NCBI GenBank assembly: GCA_964405335.1 | Contig: CAYONP010000096.1 | Location: 1 to 20,753, forward strand | Length of the DNA: 20,753 bases | Source of the DNA: CAYONP01 sp964405335 | GTDB lineage: Bacteria > Armatimonadota > UBA10988 | Reading direction: 5' to 3' | In this document: in pieces, positions 8,428-15,712 of the stretch | Layout: each line of letters opens with the position of its first letter | How positions within the stretch are numbered: position 1 is the first letter of the stretch | Notes under the pieces: model-generated | Seen by the model: the letters and a program-made list of their open reading frames with translations, nothing else | The model's database searches: none | What the model was told of the DNA's origin: nothing | Translations under genes and position numbers: made by a program

Positions 8428-8448
8428 GCCCGCCTCGGCGAGGCGGGC
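8428..8448. repeat. Perfect 9-bp hairpin GCCCGCCTC-GGC-GAGGCGGGC
   Basis: A 9-bp perfect stem with a 3-base loop lies between the DUF6259 stop and the deacetylase gene. It is not followed by a T-tract, so it is a poor intrinsic terminator by the usual rule. It could still stop or stabilise the upstream transcript, or be a copy of a dispersed palindromic element. Confidence 0.55.
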
Positions 8449-8501
8449 CTACCCGCGGATTGGTGATTGACGGATGGCCCGGCCGGGCCGACAGTATCAA
8501 C

Positions 8502-8506
8502 GGAGA
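8502..8506 (+). promoter_or_regulatory. Shine-Dalgarno GGAGA deciding the deacetylase start
   Basis: GGAGA lies 5 bases before the GTG at 8512. Starting there gives a standard signal peptide, with an RSRR n-region followed by a hydrophobic core. The in-frame TTG at 8467 would add 15 residues ahead of it and has no comparable site. Confidence 0.55.
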
Positions 8507-8511
8507 CCTCG

Positions 8512-9477
8512 GTGCGCAGTCGTCGCGCGGTGTGTTGGCTCGTCTGGCTGGTGACCTGCGCCGCCGCGGCGGAGCCCCCGAAGCGTGTGGCGCTGACCAT
8601 CGACGACGGACCGAACCCCGAGTTCTCCGCCGCCTCGCTGCGCCTGTTCGAGCAGCACGGCGTCAAAGTGACCTACTTCGTCTGCGGCTACATGCTGGCG
8701 GCCTACCCCGACTTGGCCAAGGCCGTGGCCGCGGCCGGGCATGAGCTGGGCAACCACAGCTACAACCACCCCAACATGACCGCCCTCGGCCCGGAGCAGC
8801 GGGAGTATCAGATCCGGCGGACCAACGAGTTGATCCGCGAGCAGACCGGACAGAGCGCCGTCTACTTCCGTCCGCCGTATGGCCGGGTCAACCAGGCCGT
8901 GCGGGATTCGGTGGCGGCGTTCGGCATGAACGTGGCGCTGTGGAACGTCGACCCGGCCGACTGGCGGCCGGGCGCCACCGCCGCGGCGGTCACTCGCCAT
9001 GTGCTTGGCCAGGCGCGCGATGGGGCGATCATCCTGCTGCACGAGAAGAAGACCACCCTGGCCGCGCTGCCCGGCATCCTCAACGGCCTGCGCGAGCGCG
9101 GCTATCAGGTGGTGAGCTACGGCCGGCTGATGCACCCCGAGGCGCGGCCCACCGAGCCGACCTGGATCGAGCTCGATGGCGACACGCCGGCGGGCGGTTG
9201 GTCCGACCCGGCGGCGCTGCGCTTCCGGCTGACCACGCCTCAACATGCGGTGGGCACCTTCTGGGTGCACCTGCTGCCGCAGGCCGACCCGGCCCGGCCA
9301 CAGGCGGTGGTGCTCAACGGCGAGCGGCTGGGCGTGTTCAGCGGCCAGGCGATCGTCCGGGCCGAGCTGACCGCCAACGACACCGCGCGCGGCGAGCTGC
9401 GGATCGAGGTCAAGGGCGTCGACGGCGCCGCGGTACGCGTGCGCGCGCTTGGGTTCACCACAGGGTCGGGCGAGTAG
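8512..9477 (+). CDS. Secreted polysaccharide deacetylase (NodB fold, CE4-like) with C-terminal beta domain
   Basis: This 321-residue protein starts at GTG 8512, chosen from the GGAGA site and the resulting signal peptide (residues 1-20, ending AAAA). The NodB catalytic motifs are in order: TIDDGP at 29-34 with Asp31 and metal-binding Asp32, HSYNH at 82-86 with zinc ligands His82 and His86, RPPYG at 120-124, DPADWRPG at 147-154, and ILLH at 174-177 with His177. All residues needed for metal-dependent hydrolysis of an N- or O-acetyl group are present. Residues ~205-321 form an extra beta-rich segment outside the NodB core that may bind carbohydrate. Likely substrates are peptidoglycan, chitin-like polymers or exopolysaccharide, acted on outside the cytoplasm. 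It stands apart from its neighbours by 111 and 55 bases, so it is probably its own unit. Confidence 0.9.
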   Translation: MRSRRAVCWLVWLVTCAAAAEPPKRVALTIDDGPNPEFSAASLRLFEQHGVKVTYFVCGYMLAAYPDLAKAVAAAGHELGNHSYNHPNMTALGPEQREYQIRRTNELIREQTGQSAVYFRPPYGRVNQAVRDSVAAFGMNVALWNVDPADWRPGATAAAVTRHVLGQARDGAIILLHEKKTTLAALPGILNGLRERGYQVVSYGRLMHPEARPTEPTWIELDGDTPAGGWSDPAALRFRLTTPQHAVGTFWVHLLPQADPARPQAVVLNGERLGVFSGQAIVRAELTANDTARGELRIEVKGVDGAAVRVRALGFTTGSGE

Positions 9478-9497
9478 CCCGGTTGCGCGGTACTCAC

Positions 9498-9526
9498 TTG
9501 GACCGATCGGCGGGGCGCGCTATACT
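9498..9526 (+). promoter_or_regulatory. Sigma70-type promoter, probably giving a leaderless mRNA
   Basis: The -35 TTGGAC (9498-9503) and the -10 TATACT (9521-9526) are separated by exactly 17 bases. The expected start point, about 7 bases after the -10, falls on or next to the ATG at 9533. There is no Shine-Dalgarno in the 6 bases between the -10 and the ATG, so translation would be leaderless. Confidence 0.8.
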
Positions 9527-9532
9527 CCGCGC

Positions 9533-11473
9533 ATGAGCACGGCCAGCGAGCCCGCGCCACAGGTCGCCGCCTCCGCCGTACGGTTTCGGGCCGTGCTGGT
9601 GGCCCTGCTGTTCATCCCCATCAACGCCTTCTGGGTGACCATGATGGAGGCGGTCAAGTACACCGGTCACCCGACCACCTACTCGCTGTTCTTCAACTGC
9701 GTCCTGCTGCTTGCCGCGCTGACCTTCCTCAACTGGCTGCTCGGGCGGATCTGGCGGGCGCCGTTCACCACCGCCGACCTGCTCCTGATCTACTTCATGG
9801 TCGCGCTGGCCAGCGCCCTGGCCGGTCACGATCAGGCGCAGGTGCTGGTCGGCATCATCGCCTGGCCGATCTACAAGGCGACGCCCGAGAACCGCTGGGC
9901 CGAGGCGTTTGGCGAGCGCATCCCGCACTGGCTCATCCCCCGCGACCCTCAAGCCATCGAGGACTTCTTCATCGGCCACAGCAGCCTGACCGTACACTGG
10001 CAGGCCTGGGTCGCGCCGCTCGCCTGCTGGGCCGGCTTCACCCTCGTCCTGGTGGCGATGTTCTTCTGCCTCAACACCATCATCCGCCGGCAGTGGGTCG
10101 AGAATGAGCGCCTGACCTTCCCCCTCGTCGCCCTGCCGCTCGAGATGGTCGAGCCGTCGCTCGCCTTCTACCGCCGCCGGCTGATGTGGATCGCCTTCTG
10201 TATCCCCTGCTTCATCAATGTGGTCAACAACCTGCACATGTGGTTCCCCGGCGTGCCGGAGATTGCCACCCGCAACAAGTTCCTCAGCACCTACATCACC
10301 ACCCGGCCGTGGGACACGATTGGCTCGACGCCGCTGTTCATCTTCCCCTTCGCCATCGGCATCGGCTATCTGCTGCCGCTCGACGTGCTCGGCTCGAGCT
10401 GGATCTTCTTCTGGTGGTGGAAGCTGCAGGTGGTGATTGGCAGCGCCACCGGCCTGACCACCGGCGCGCCGTTCGCGCCGTATGTCAACGAGCAGGCCTT
10501 CGGCGGCTACATCGGTCTCGCCGCGCTGTCGATCTATGCCGGCCGCACGCACATCTGGCGGGTGATCAAGTCGGGCCTTGGGCGCGACCCCGAGTATGCC
10601 CGCCTGCGCGGCGAAGCGATGCCCTACCCGCTGGCCTTCTGGGGCTTCGTGCTCGGCTTTGCGGTGCTGATCTGGTTCGGCCACTGGATCGACATGCAGA
10701 TCCTGCCGGTGATCGCGCTGTTCGCCTTCTACTTCCTGCTCTCGATTGCGATTGACCGGCTCCGCGCCGAGTTCGGCTGCCCGACCCACGACCTGCACAA
10801 TGCCTACATCGGCGAGCTGCTGCCGCGGGCCTTTGGACCGACCAACTTCCACCCGCAGGTGCTCACCGGCTTTGCGCTGCTCTACTGGTTCAATCGCGCG
10901 CACCGCAGCCATCCGATGCCGGTTCAGTTGGAGAGCCAGGTGGCGGCCTGGCGGATCGGCGCTTCTCAGCCGAAGTTCGCCGCCGCGCTCTTCGCCGCCG
11001 CGGTGCTGGGCATCGTCTGTGGCTACATCGCGGTGATTGAGCCGCACTACTGGTACGGCGCCGAGAGCGCCAAGGTGTGGCAGCTCCTCGGCCACTTCGG
11101 CCGCGAGGCGTGGGGGCGGCTGGAAACCCAGATCGACAACCCGCTGCGCCCGCTGCCGGCCAGTCTCGGGGCGATGGTCGTCGGCTTCCTCAGCACCGTG
11201 GCGCTGTTCCTGGTCCGCATCCGCGCCGCCGGCTTTCCGCTCCACCCGGTGGGCTACGCCGTGTCGAGCAGTTGGAGCCTGAACCAGGTCTGGCTGTCGT
11301 TGCTGATTGCCTGGTGCTGCAAGGTGACCATCGTCCGCGCCGGCGGGCTGCGGCTCTATCGCGCCGCCATCCCGTTCTTCCTCGGCCTCATCCTCGGCGA
11401 CTTCGTCAGCGGCGGGCTGTTCAACCTGGTCGGCATCTTCTGGGACCTGCAGATCTACCACTTCCTCGGCTGA
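9533..11473 (+). CDS. DUF6785/DUF6784-family polytopic membrane protein
   Basis: This 646-residue integral membrane protein starts at ATG 9533, directly behind a strong promoter; an upstream in-frame extension to 9449 would run through that promoter. I count roughly 12 to 14 hydrophobic helices, the first near residues 19-40. The segment RRQWVENERLTFPLVALPLEM at about 185-205 is the most recognisable signature of the family, in a conserved cytosolic-looking loop. The C-terminal part ends with FFLGLILGDF and a last helix near FNLVGIFW, matching the DUF6784 tail. The layout recalls OPT-type oligopeptide transporters, but a transport substrate is not known and the similarity is from memory. It is first in a tight three-gene unit, 3 bases before the DUF4129 gene. 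Confidence 0.82.
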   Translation: MSTASEPAPQVAASAVRFRAVLVALLFIPINAFWVTMMEAVKYTGHPTTYSLFFNCVLLLAALTFLNWLLGRIWRAPFTTADLLLIYFMVALASALAGHDQAQVLVGIIAWPIYKATPENRWAEAFGERIPHWLIPRDPQAIEDFFIGHSSLTVHWQAWVAPLACWAGFTLVLVAMFFCLNTIIRRQWVENERLTFPLVALPLEMVEPSLAFYRRRLMWIAFCIPCFINVVNNLHMWFPGVPEIATRNKFLSTYITTRPWDTIGSTPLFIFPFAIGIGYLLPLDVLGSSWIFFWWWKLQVVIGSATGLTTGAPFAPYVNEQAFGGYIGLAALSIYAGRTHIWRVIKSGLGRDPEYARLRGEAMPYPLAFWGFVLGFAVLIWFGHWIDMQILPVIALFAFYFLLSIAIDRLRAEFGCPTHDLHNAYIGELLPRAFGPTNFHPQVLTGFALLYWFNRAHRSHPMPVQLESQVAAWRIGASQPKFAAALFAAAVLGIVCGYIAVIEPHYWYGAESAKVWQLLGHFGREAWGRLETQIDNPLRPLPASLGAMVVGFLSTVALFLVRIRAAGFPLHPVGYAVSSSWSLNQVWLSLLIAWCCKVTIVRAGGLRLYRAAIPFFLGLILGDFVSGGLFNLVGIFWDLQIYHFLG

Positions 11474-11476
11474 GCC

Positions 11477-12328
11477 ATGCCAAGCTGCCTGCTCTGGCTC
11501 CTGGTCGTCGCCGCGCCGGAGCTGGACCCGGCCGCCGTCTCACGCCTGACCGCCCTCGCCGCGCCGGCGGCGCTGAGCGACGATCCTACAGCGCGCGAGG
11601 CGCTGCGCCGGGCCGCCGAGCAGGCCGGCATCGACTGGCTGACCGAGGCCGCCGCGAGCGATAACCGCGCCGAGCGCGTGCGCGCCTGGGAGAAGCTGCT
11701 GAGCTGGGAGGCGACACTCGCCCCGCCGGCCACCGGGCCCTCACGCGCCGAGGTCGACGCCGCCCTGGCGGACGTGCTGGCTGATGCGCGGTACGCACCG
11801 GCCGCCGGCCGCTCGTGGGTCGAGCCGTGGCTGCCCTACGTGGAGCGGCTGCTCGACCTGCTCTTCGCCCCGTTCATGCACAGCGGGCAGGTGAGTCGCG
11901 GGCGACAGGCCGCGGCCGTGGCGCTCTGCGGTCTGACCGCCCTGGCGCTGGCGGCGGCGGCGCTGCGGCTGGCCCGGCGCCGGGCGCGGCGGGGCGAGCC
12001 AGGCATGGCTACGGCGAGCCGACGGCGGCGCCCGGCGGTCGATCTCCGCGCCGCCGCGGCGGGTGCGGCGGAGGCCGGCGACTATCGGCGCGCCCTGGCG
12101 CTGCTCTACCTGGCGCTGCTCGGGCAACTCGATGCAACCGGGCGGCTGCCGCTGGACGTTTCCAGGACCAATCGCGAGAATGCCGCCGCGGCGCCGGGCG
12201 CGCTGGCCGGTCCGCTGGCCGAGCTGGGCGCGGTGCTCGATGCCGTGGCCTATGGTGGCGAGCGGCTGGATCGCGAGGCGTATGACCGCTGCGCGGCGAC
12301 GGCCGGCGAGATCTGGAGCGCGGAATGA
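11477..12328 (+). CDS. Single-pass membrane protein with C-terminal DUF4129 domain
   Basis: This protein has 283 residues and a short hydrophobic N-terminus (1-13) that may act as a signal peptide. An Ala-rich soluble part follows (20-125), including the phrase RYAPAAGRSW that often precedes DUF4129. A single transmembrane helix lies at about 144-164, followed by a strongly basic stretch (RRRARR) marking the cytoplasmic side. The DUF4129 domain spans 190-280, with ALLYLALLGQL, SRTNREN and VAYGGERL. DUF4129 proteins usually occur in clusters with MoxR ATPases, DUF58 proteins and transglutaminase-like proteins. None of these is present here, which is odd. Its stop overlaps the GTPase start by 4 bases (ATGA), implying translational coupling and perhaps partnership. 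Biochemical role is unknown. Confidence 0.82.
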   Translation: MPSCLLWLLVVAAPELDPAAVSRLTALAAPAALSDDPTAREALRRAAEQAGIDWLTEAAASDNRAERVRAWEKLLSWEATLAPPATGPSRAEVDAALADVLADARYAPAAGRSWVEPWLPYVERLLDLLFAPFMHSGQVSRGRQAAAVALCGLTALALAAAALRLARRRARRGEPGMATASRRRRPAVDLRAAAAGAAEAGDYRRALALLYLALLGQLDATGRLPLDVSRTNRENAAAAPGALAGPLAELGAVLDAVAYGGERLDREAYDRCAATAGEIWSAE

Positions 12329-13611
12329 GTGACCGGGCGGCCGACACGGCGCTCGAATCGGTGCGCCGCGAGCTGACCGACGGCATTGCCAAGCTGCGCG
12401 AGCTGCTCGGCTCGGCGCGGCTCGACCGCAAGGAGAAGCAGGCCGTCGAGCGCGAGTTCGAGCAGCTCGACGAGCTGCTCGAGCGGCTTGAGACGGGCTA
12501 TATCTACCTCGCCGTGTTCGGCCGCGGCAGCGTCGGCAAGTCGAGCCTGGTGAACAGCATTCTCGGCCTCGATGCGGGTCACCCCGAGGCGGCGCCGATG
12601 CATCCGGTGATTGGCACCACGGTTGAAGAGTTCGAGTATCGCTGGGGTGGCAAGTGGGTGCTGTGCGACACGCCCGGCACGCTGGCCGACCCGCGGCACG
12701 AGGCGATTGCGCTCGAGGCGGCGCGCCGGGCGCACGGCCACATCTTCGTTGTCACCGACGAGCCGTCGCGGGACGAGACGACGCTGTTCCGCAAGGTGAT
12801 CGACGAGACGGCGGGCTCGCCACGGCTGGTCTTCGTCAACAAGACCGACGTCTGGCAGGTGCGCTACACGCCGGAGGAGCGGCAGGTGATGCGGCGCCAG
12901 TTCCGCAAGGCGCTGGCCGAGTTCGTCGATGATCCGGCCGACATCGTGTTCGGCCACTGCAGCCATATCGAGCACGGCCTGCGGGTGCGCGACGAGGTGC
13001 CCGAGCTGATCGAGCGGATCTATGCGCAGACCAACCAGCTCGGCGAGCTGGCCGCCCTGCTCGACCCGGCCGGGCTGGCGATGGGCGTCAGCGAGCGGAT
13101 CCAGGAGCGGCTGCGCGAGGTGCGCAGCAAAGTCGCCGACTCCTACGTGCGCACCTTCGCCGGCATCGCCGCGGCGACCGGGCTGATCCCGGCGCCCGGG
13201 ATCGATGTGGCCGCCTTCGCGGCATCGCAGGTGGGCATGATCCTGGCCGTGGCGCACTGCTTCGACCTGCACCTGACCCGCGCCGAGGCGCGCGACGTGG
13301 CGCTGACCATTGCCCGCGGCATCGGCGGCGCGCTGGGCGGGTGGGTCGCCTATGTCGGCGGGGTGATGATCGCCGACAGCCTGCTCAACCTCATCCCCGG
13401 CGTCGGCGGCTGGTTGAGCCAGGCGCTGCTCGGCGCGGCGCGGACCGCCGGGGTCGGGTACTGGACTTACCTCGTTGGTCGGGTGGCCATCGAATACTTC
13501 GCCGCCGAGATGCGCTGGGGCGGCGAGGAGATGAGCACCGCCATCCATCGCATCCACGGCGAGCTCAAAGACGAGTGGGCGGCCAAAACCAAGCCCGGCC
13601 GGAAGCGCTGA
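12325..13611 (+). CDS. Dynamin/Era-like GTPase with C-terminal DUF697-type hydrophobic domain
   Basis: This protein has 428 residues, with GGAG 6 bases before the ATG. A coiled-coil-like N-terminus (1-58) precedes a P-loop GTPase domain. The G1 motif is GRGSVGKS at 66-73, G2 threonine candidates are T98/T99 in IGTTVEE, G3 is DTPG at 115-118 and G4 is NKTD at 172-175. The G5 position reads GHCSH near 210-214 rather than the usual SAK/SAL. Residues ~270-395 form a hydrophobic region with repeated Gly/Ala helices (GIAAATGLIPAPGIDVAAF, ALGGWVAYVGGVMIADSLL), as in YcjF/DUF697 proteins, which associate with or insert into membranes. It probably hydrolyses GTP at the inner membrane. Fusion of the GTPase and DUF697 parts in one chain is known in the family. 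The effector is unknown; the coupled DUF4129 protein is the natural candidate. Confidence 0.87.
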   Translation: MSDRAADTALESVRRELTDGIAKLRELLGSARLDRKEKQAVEREFEQLDELLERLETGYIYLAVFGRGSVGKSSLVNSILGLDAGHPEAAPMHPVIGTTVEEFEYRWGGKWVLCDTPGTLADPRHEAIALEAARRAHGHIFVVTDEPSRDETTLFRKVIDETAGSPRLVFVNKTDVWQVRYTPEERQVMRRQFRKALAEFVDDPADIVFGHCSHIEHGLRVRDEVPELIERIYAQTNQLGELAALLDPAGLAMGVSERIQERLREVRSKVADSYVRTFAGIAAATGLIPAPGIDVAAFAASQVGMILAVAHCFDLHLTRAEARDVALTIARGIGGALGGWVAYVGGVMIADSLLNLIPGVGGWLSQALLGAARTAGVGYWTYLVGRVAIEYFAAEMRWGGEEMSTAIHRIHGELKDEWAAKTKPGRKR

Positions 13612-13651
13612 ATCGGCCGCCGAACCTATCCGTCCACGCTCGCCGGCCGAT
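13612..13651. other. Inverted repeat ATCGGCCG / CGGCCGAT after the GTPase
   Basis: Perfect 8-bp arms (13612-13619 and 13644-13651) are separated by 24 bases, starting on the base after the GTPase stop. There is no T-tract. It might end the transcript of the upstream unit or protect its 3' end, but a large loop and high GC leave this weak. Confidence 0.35.
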
Positions 13652-13678
13652 GGTAGATCACCAGGCGCGGTGCCGGGT

Positions 13679-13683
13679 GGAGG
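13679..13683 (+). promoter_or_regulatory. Shine-Dalgarno GGAGG supporting the GTG start of the kinase
   Basis: GGAGG sits 6 bases before the GTG at 13690. This supports a non-ATG start for the sensor kinase. Confidence 0.65.
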
Positions 13684-13689
13684 CGAGCG

Positions 13690-15651
13690 GTGGCCTACGA
13701 CGAGCTGCAACGGATCGAGCGCGACGCGCGGGCCGCCGCCGCCTCGCGCCAGGTGCTCTTCCGCAGCGTCGCGGTGGGACTGCTGGTCGTGCTGATCAGC
13801 GTCGGCGGCATCCTGCGCCGGCTCGACCGCTCGGTACTCGACCACCGCCAGCGGGTGATGGACCGCGCCGCGGCGCAGTCGACCGACACGCGCAGCGAGC
13901 ACGTGCTGATTGTCGATGCCGGCCCCGACGAGGTGGACGCCTGGCAGCGCGGCGTGCCGGGCCGCCGCGGCGACCTGGCTTGGCTGGTGTCCGAGCTGAC
14001 GGCACGCGGCGCCGGCGCGATCGTGCTCGACTTCGCCCTGTCCGCCGCCGCGCCCGACGACGAAGCGCTGGCCAAGGCCTGCGCCGCCGCCGGCAACGTC
14101 GTGCTGCGCTGCGAGCTGACCTCGCGCGAGCCGACGCAGTTCACCCTGACCCGTCCGCGCGAGGTCTTCAGCGGCTCTGTCGCGGCGATGGGCTTCTCGC
14201 TGTGGGAGCCGTACCACGACGCCATCGTGCGCCACTTTCTGGCCACGCTCGAAGGCGGGGTCGAGCTGAGCCTGCCCACCGCCGCCTGGGCCGCGATGCA
14301 CCGCCAGCCCGCCTCGGAGGTGTTCTACTCGCTCTACCACCGCGGCCGGCTGCCCGGCACCTCACTGCACCTCGAGCCCGAGCAGCAGATTCCGCTCCAC
14401 TTCTGCGGCCCGCCCGGCGAGGGGTTCATCACCTTGCCGTATGACGGCCGCGAAACGATCGTGCCGACCCTGGTCCGCGGTAAGGTGGTCATCGTGGGTA
14501 CGCTGTCCGTCGCCCAGGGCGGTTGGACCGTGCCGCTCTCGACCTCGCTGCGGCCCGAGTGGGTCGACCGCCGGCCGCTCTACATGAGCGAGACCGAGCT
14601 GACCGCCAACGCCGTCGACACGCTGCTCAGCCGCCGGCTGGTGCGCACCTTGGGCCCCATCGGCTCGCTGCTGCTGGCCGTCCTGTTTGCCGTCGGCGCG
14701 GGCTTCGCACCGCGGCTGACCGACCCGCCGGTGGCGCTGCTGAGCGTCCTCGCCGGGCTGATCGCCTGGTACGTCGGCACCGACATGCTGTTCGCCTCGA
14801 GCCGGCTCAACCTGCCGCTGTTCGAGCCGCTGGCCGCGGCGCTGCTCTCGTTCGGCCTGTCGGGTTACCACCGCCTGCTCGAACAGGCCGGCCGCGCCTC
14901 CGAGCGCGCCGAGCAGGCTGAGTCCGAGCGCGCCCGCCTGGCCGACCTGGACGCCGCCAAGCGGATTGTGATCGGCACCGTGGCGCACGACATGAAGGTG
15001 CCCGTGTCCATCATCCGCGGCCAGTCGATCACCCTCGCCGAAGATCCCGACCGCACGCTCGGCCGCGAGGTGCACCAGGAGTTCCTGCAGACGATGGCCT
15101 GGCAGTGCGATCGCCTGCTGCACCAGATCGAAGACCTGCTCGACGCCGACCCGTCACGCGCGGTGGTGCTACAACGGCAGAGCGCCGATCTCAACGGCCT
15201 GATCGAGCGCGTCGTGGCGATGCACCGCAGCTCGCTGCCGCTGCACACCATCCGGGTCAAGTCTGTCGGGCTGCCACCGCTCTCGCTCGATGTCGAGAAG
15301 GTCGAACGGACGCTGGACAACCTGATCTCGAACGCCATCAAGTACAGCCCCGACGGCGGCGAAGTGCGCCTCGAGGTGTCGATGAAGGCCGCCGAACGCG
15401 AGGTCGCCATCGCCGTCACCGACCAGGGTATCGGCATGACACCCGAGCAGGTCGACCGGCTCTTCGGGCTGTTCGTCCGACTGGTCGACCCGGGGCTCAA
15501 CATCGCCGGCTCGGGCATCGGCCTGTACAGCGCCAAGCGGCTGGTCACCGCGCACGGCGGGCGGATCGAGGTGCGCTCGACCCCCGGCCGCGGGTCGACC
15601 TTCACGGTGCTCCTACCGCTCCACGTCACCGCCGGCACGCGCACGTTTTAG
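13690..15651 (+). CDS. CHASE2-domain sensor histidine kinase
   Basis: This protein has 653 residues from GTG 13690. TM1 is at ~23-42, then an extracytoplasmic CHASE2 domain at ~68-315, recognisable from HVLIVDAGPDEVD, GAGAIVLDFAL and the closing KVVIVGT...ELTANAVDTLLSRRLV pattern. Three further membrane segments lie at ~321-394, the usual CHASE2 arrangement. A short coiled coil (397-425) leads to HisKA with phospho-acceptor His433 in VAHDMKVP. The HATPase_c domain has an N box at Asn548 (NAIKYSPDG), G1 at Asp578 (DQGIGM) and G2 at ~607 (GSGIGL). No HAMP, PAS or receiver domain is present. The ligand of CHASE2 is unknown. It probably phosphorylates a response regulator, and the nearest one lies after the next gene. 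The H box is slightly unusual (HDMKVP in place of HELRTP), but the key residues are intact. Confidence 0.92.
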   Translation: MAYDELQRIERDARAAAASRQVLFRSVAVGLLVVLISVGGILRRLDRSVLDHRQRVMDRAAAQSTDTRSEHVLIVDAGPDEVDAWQRGVPGRRGDLAWLVSELTARGAGAIVLDFALSAAAPDDEALAKACAAAGNVVLRCELTSREPTQFTLTRPREVFSGSVAAMGFSLWEPYHDAIVRHFLATLEGGVELSLPTAAWAAMHRQPASEVFYSLYHRGRLPGTSLHLEPEQQIPLHFCGPPGEGFITLPYDGRETIVPTLVRGKVVIVGTLSVAQGGWTVPLSTSLRPEWVDRRPLYMSETELTANAVDTLLSRRLVRTLGPIGSLLLAVLFAVGAGFAPRLTDPPVALLSVLAGLIAWYVGTDMLFASSRLNLPLFEPLAAALLSFGLSGYHRLLEQAGRASERAEQAESERARLADLDAAKRIVIGTVAHDMKVPVSIIRGQSITLAEDPDRTLGREVHQEFLQTMAWQCDRLLHQIEDLLDADPSRAVVLQRQSADLNGLIERVVAMHRSSLPLHTIRVKSVGLPPLSLDVEKVERTLDNLISNAIKYSPDGGEVRLEVSMKAAEREVAIAVTDQGIGMTPEQVDRLFGLFVRLVDPGLNIAGSGIGLYSAKRLVTAHGGRIEVRSTPGRGSTFTVLLPLHVTAGTRTF

Positions 15652-15666
15652 GGGTCAGACGCCTGG

Positions 15667-15695
15667 TTGACGCGCGGCGGGTGGAGGGCTAGAAT
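15667..15695 (+). promoter_or_regulatory. Sigma70-type promoter for purM and downstream genes
   Basis: The -35 TTGACG (15667-15672) and the -10 TAGAAT (15690-15695) are 17 bases apart. The expected start is near 15702, just before the GGGAGG ribosome site (15703-15708), so the leader would be about 11 bases. It lies wholly in the 61-base gap after the kinase, uncoupling purM from it. Confidence 0.82.
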
Positions 15696-15712
15696 CGGCG
15701 CCGGGAGGCCTG

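Noticed and set aside
8467..8497. Possible promoter TTGACG then CAGTAT before the deacetylase
   Set aside because: The spacer would be 19 bases, the -10 is poor, and the start point would fall inside the ribosome site. It is not supported well enough to list.
9449..9532. Upstream extension of the DUF6785 protein
   Set aside because: The added residues would be read through the -35/-10 promoter and overlap the deacetylase end, and they carry no membrane or signal features. ATG 9533 fits better.
9494..11461. 655-residue minus-strand reading frame
   Set aside because: It lies opposite the DUF6785 membrane protein and has a charged, low-complexity product without motifs.
12250..14340. 696-residue minus-strand reading frame
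   Set aside because: It spans the ends of three plus-strand genes with clear domains. The translated sequence shows no known family.
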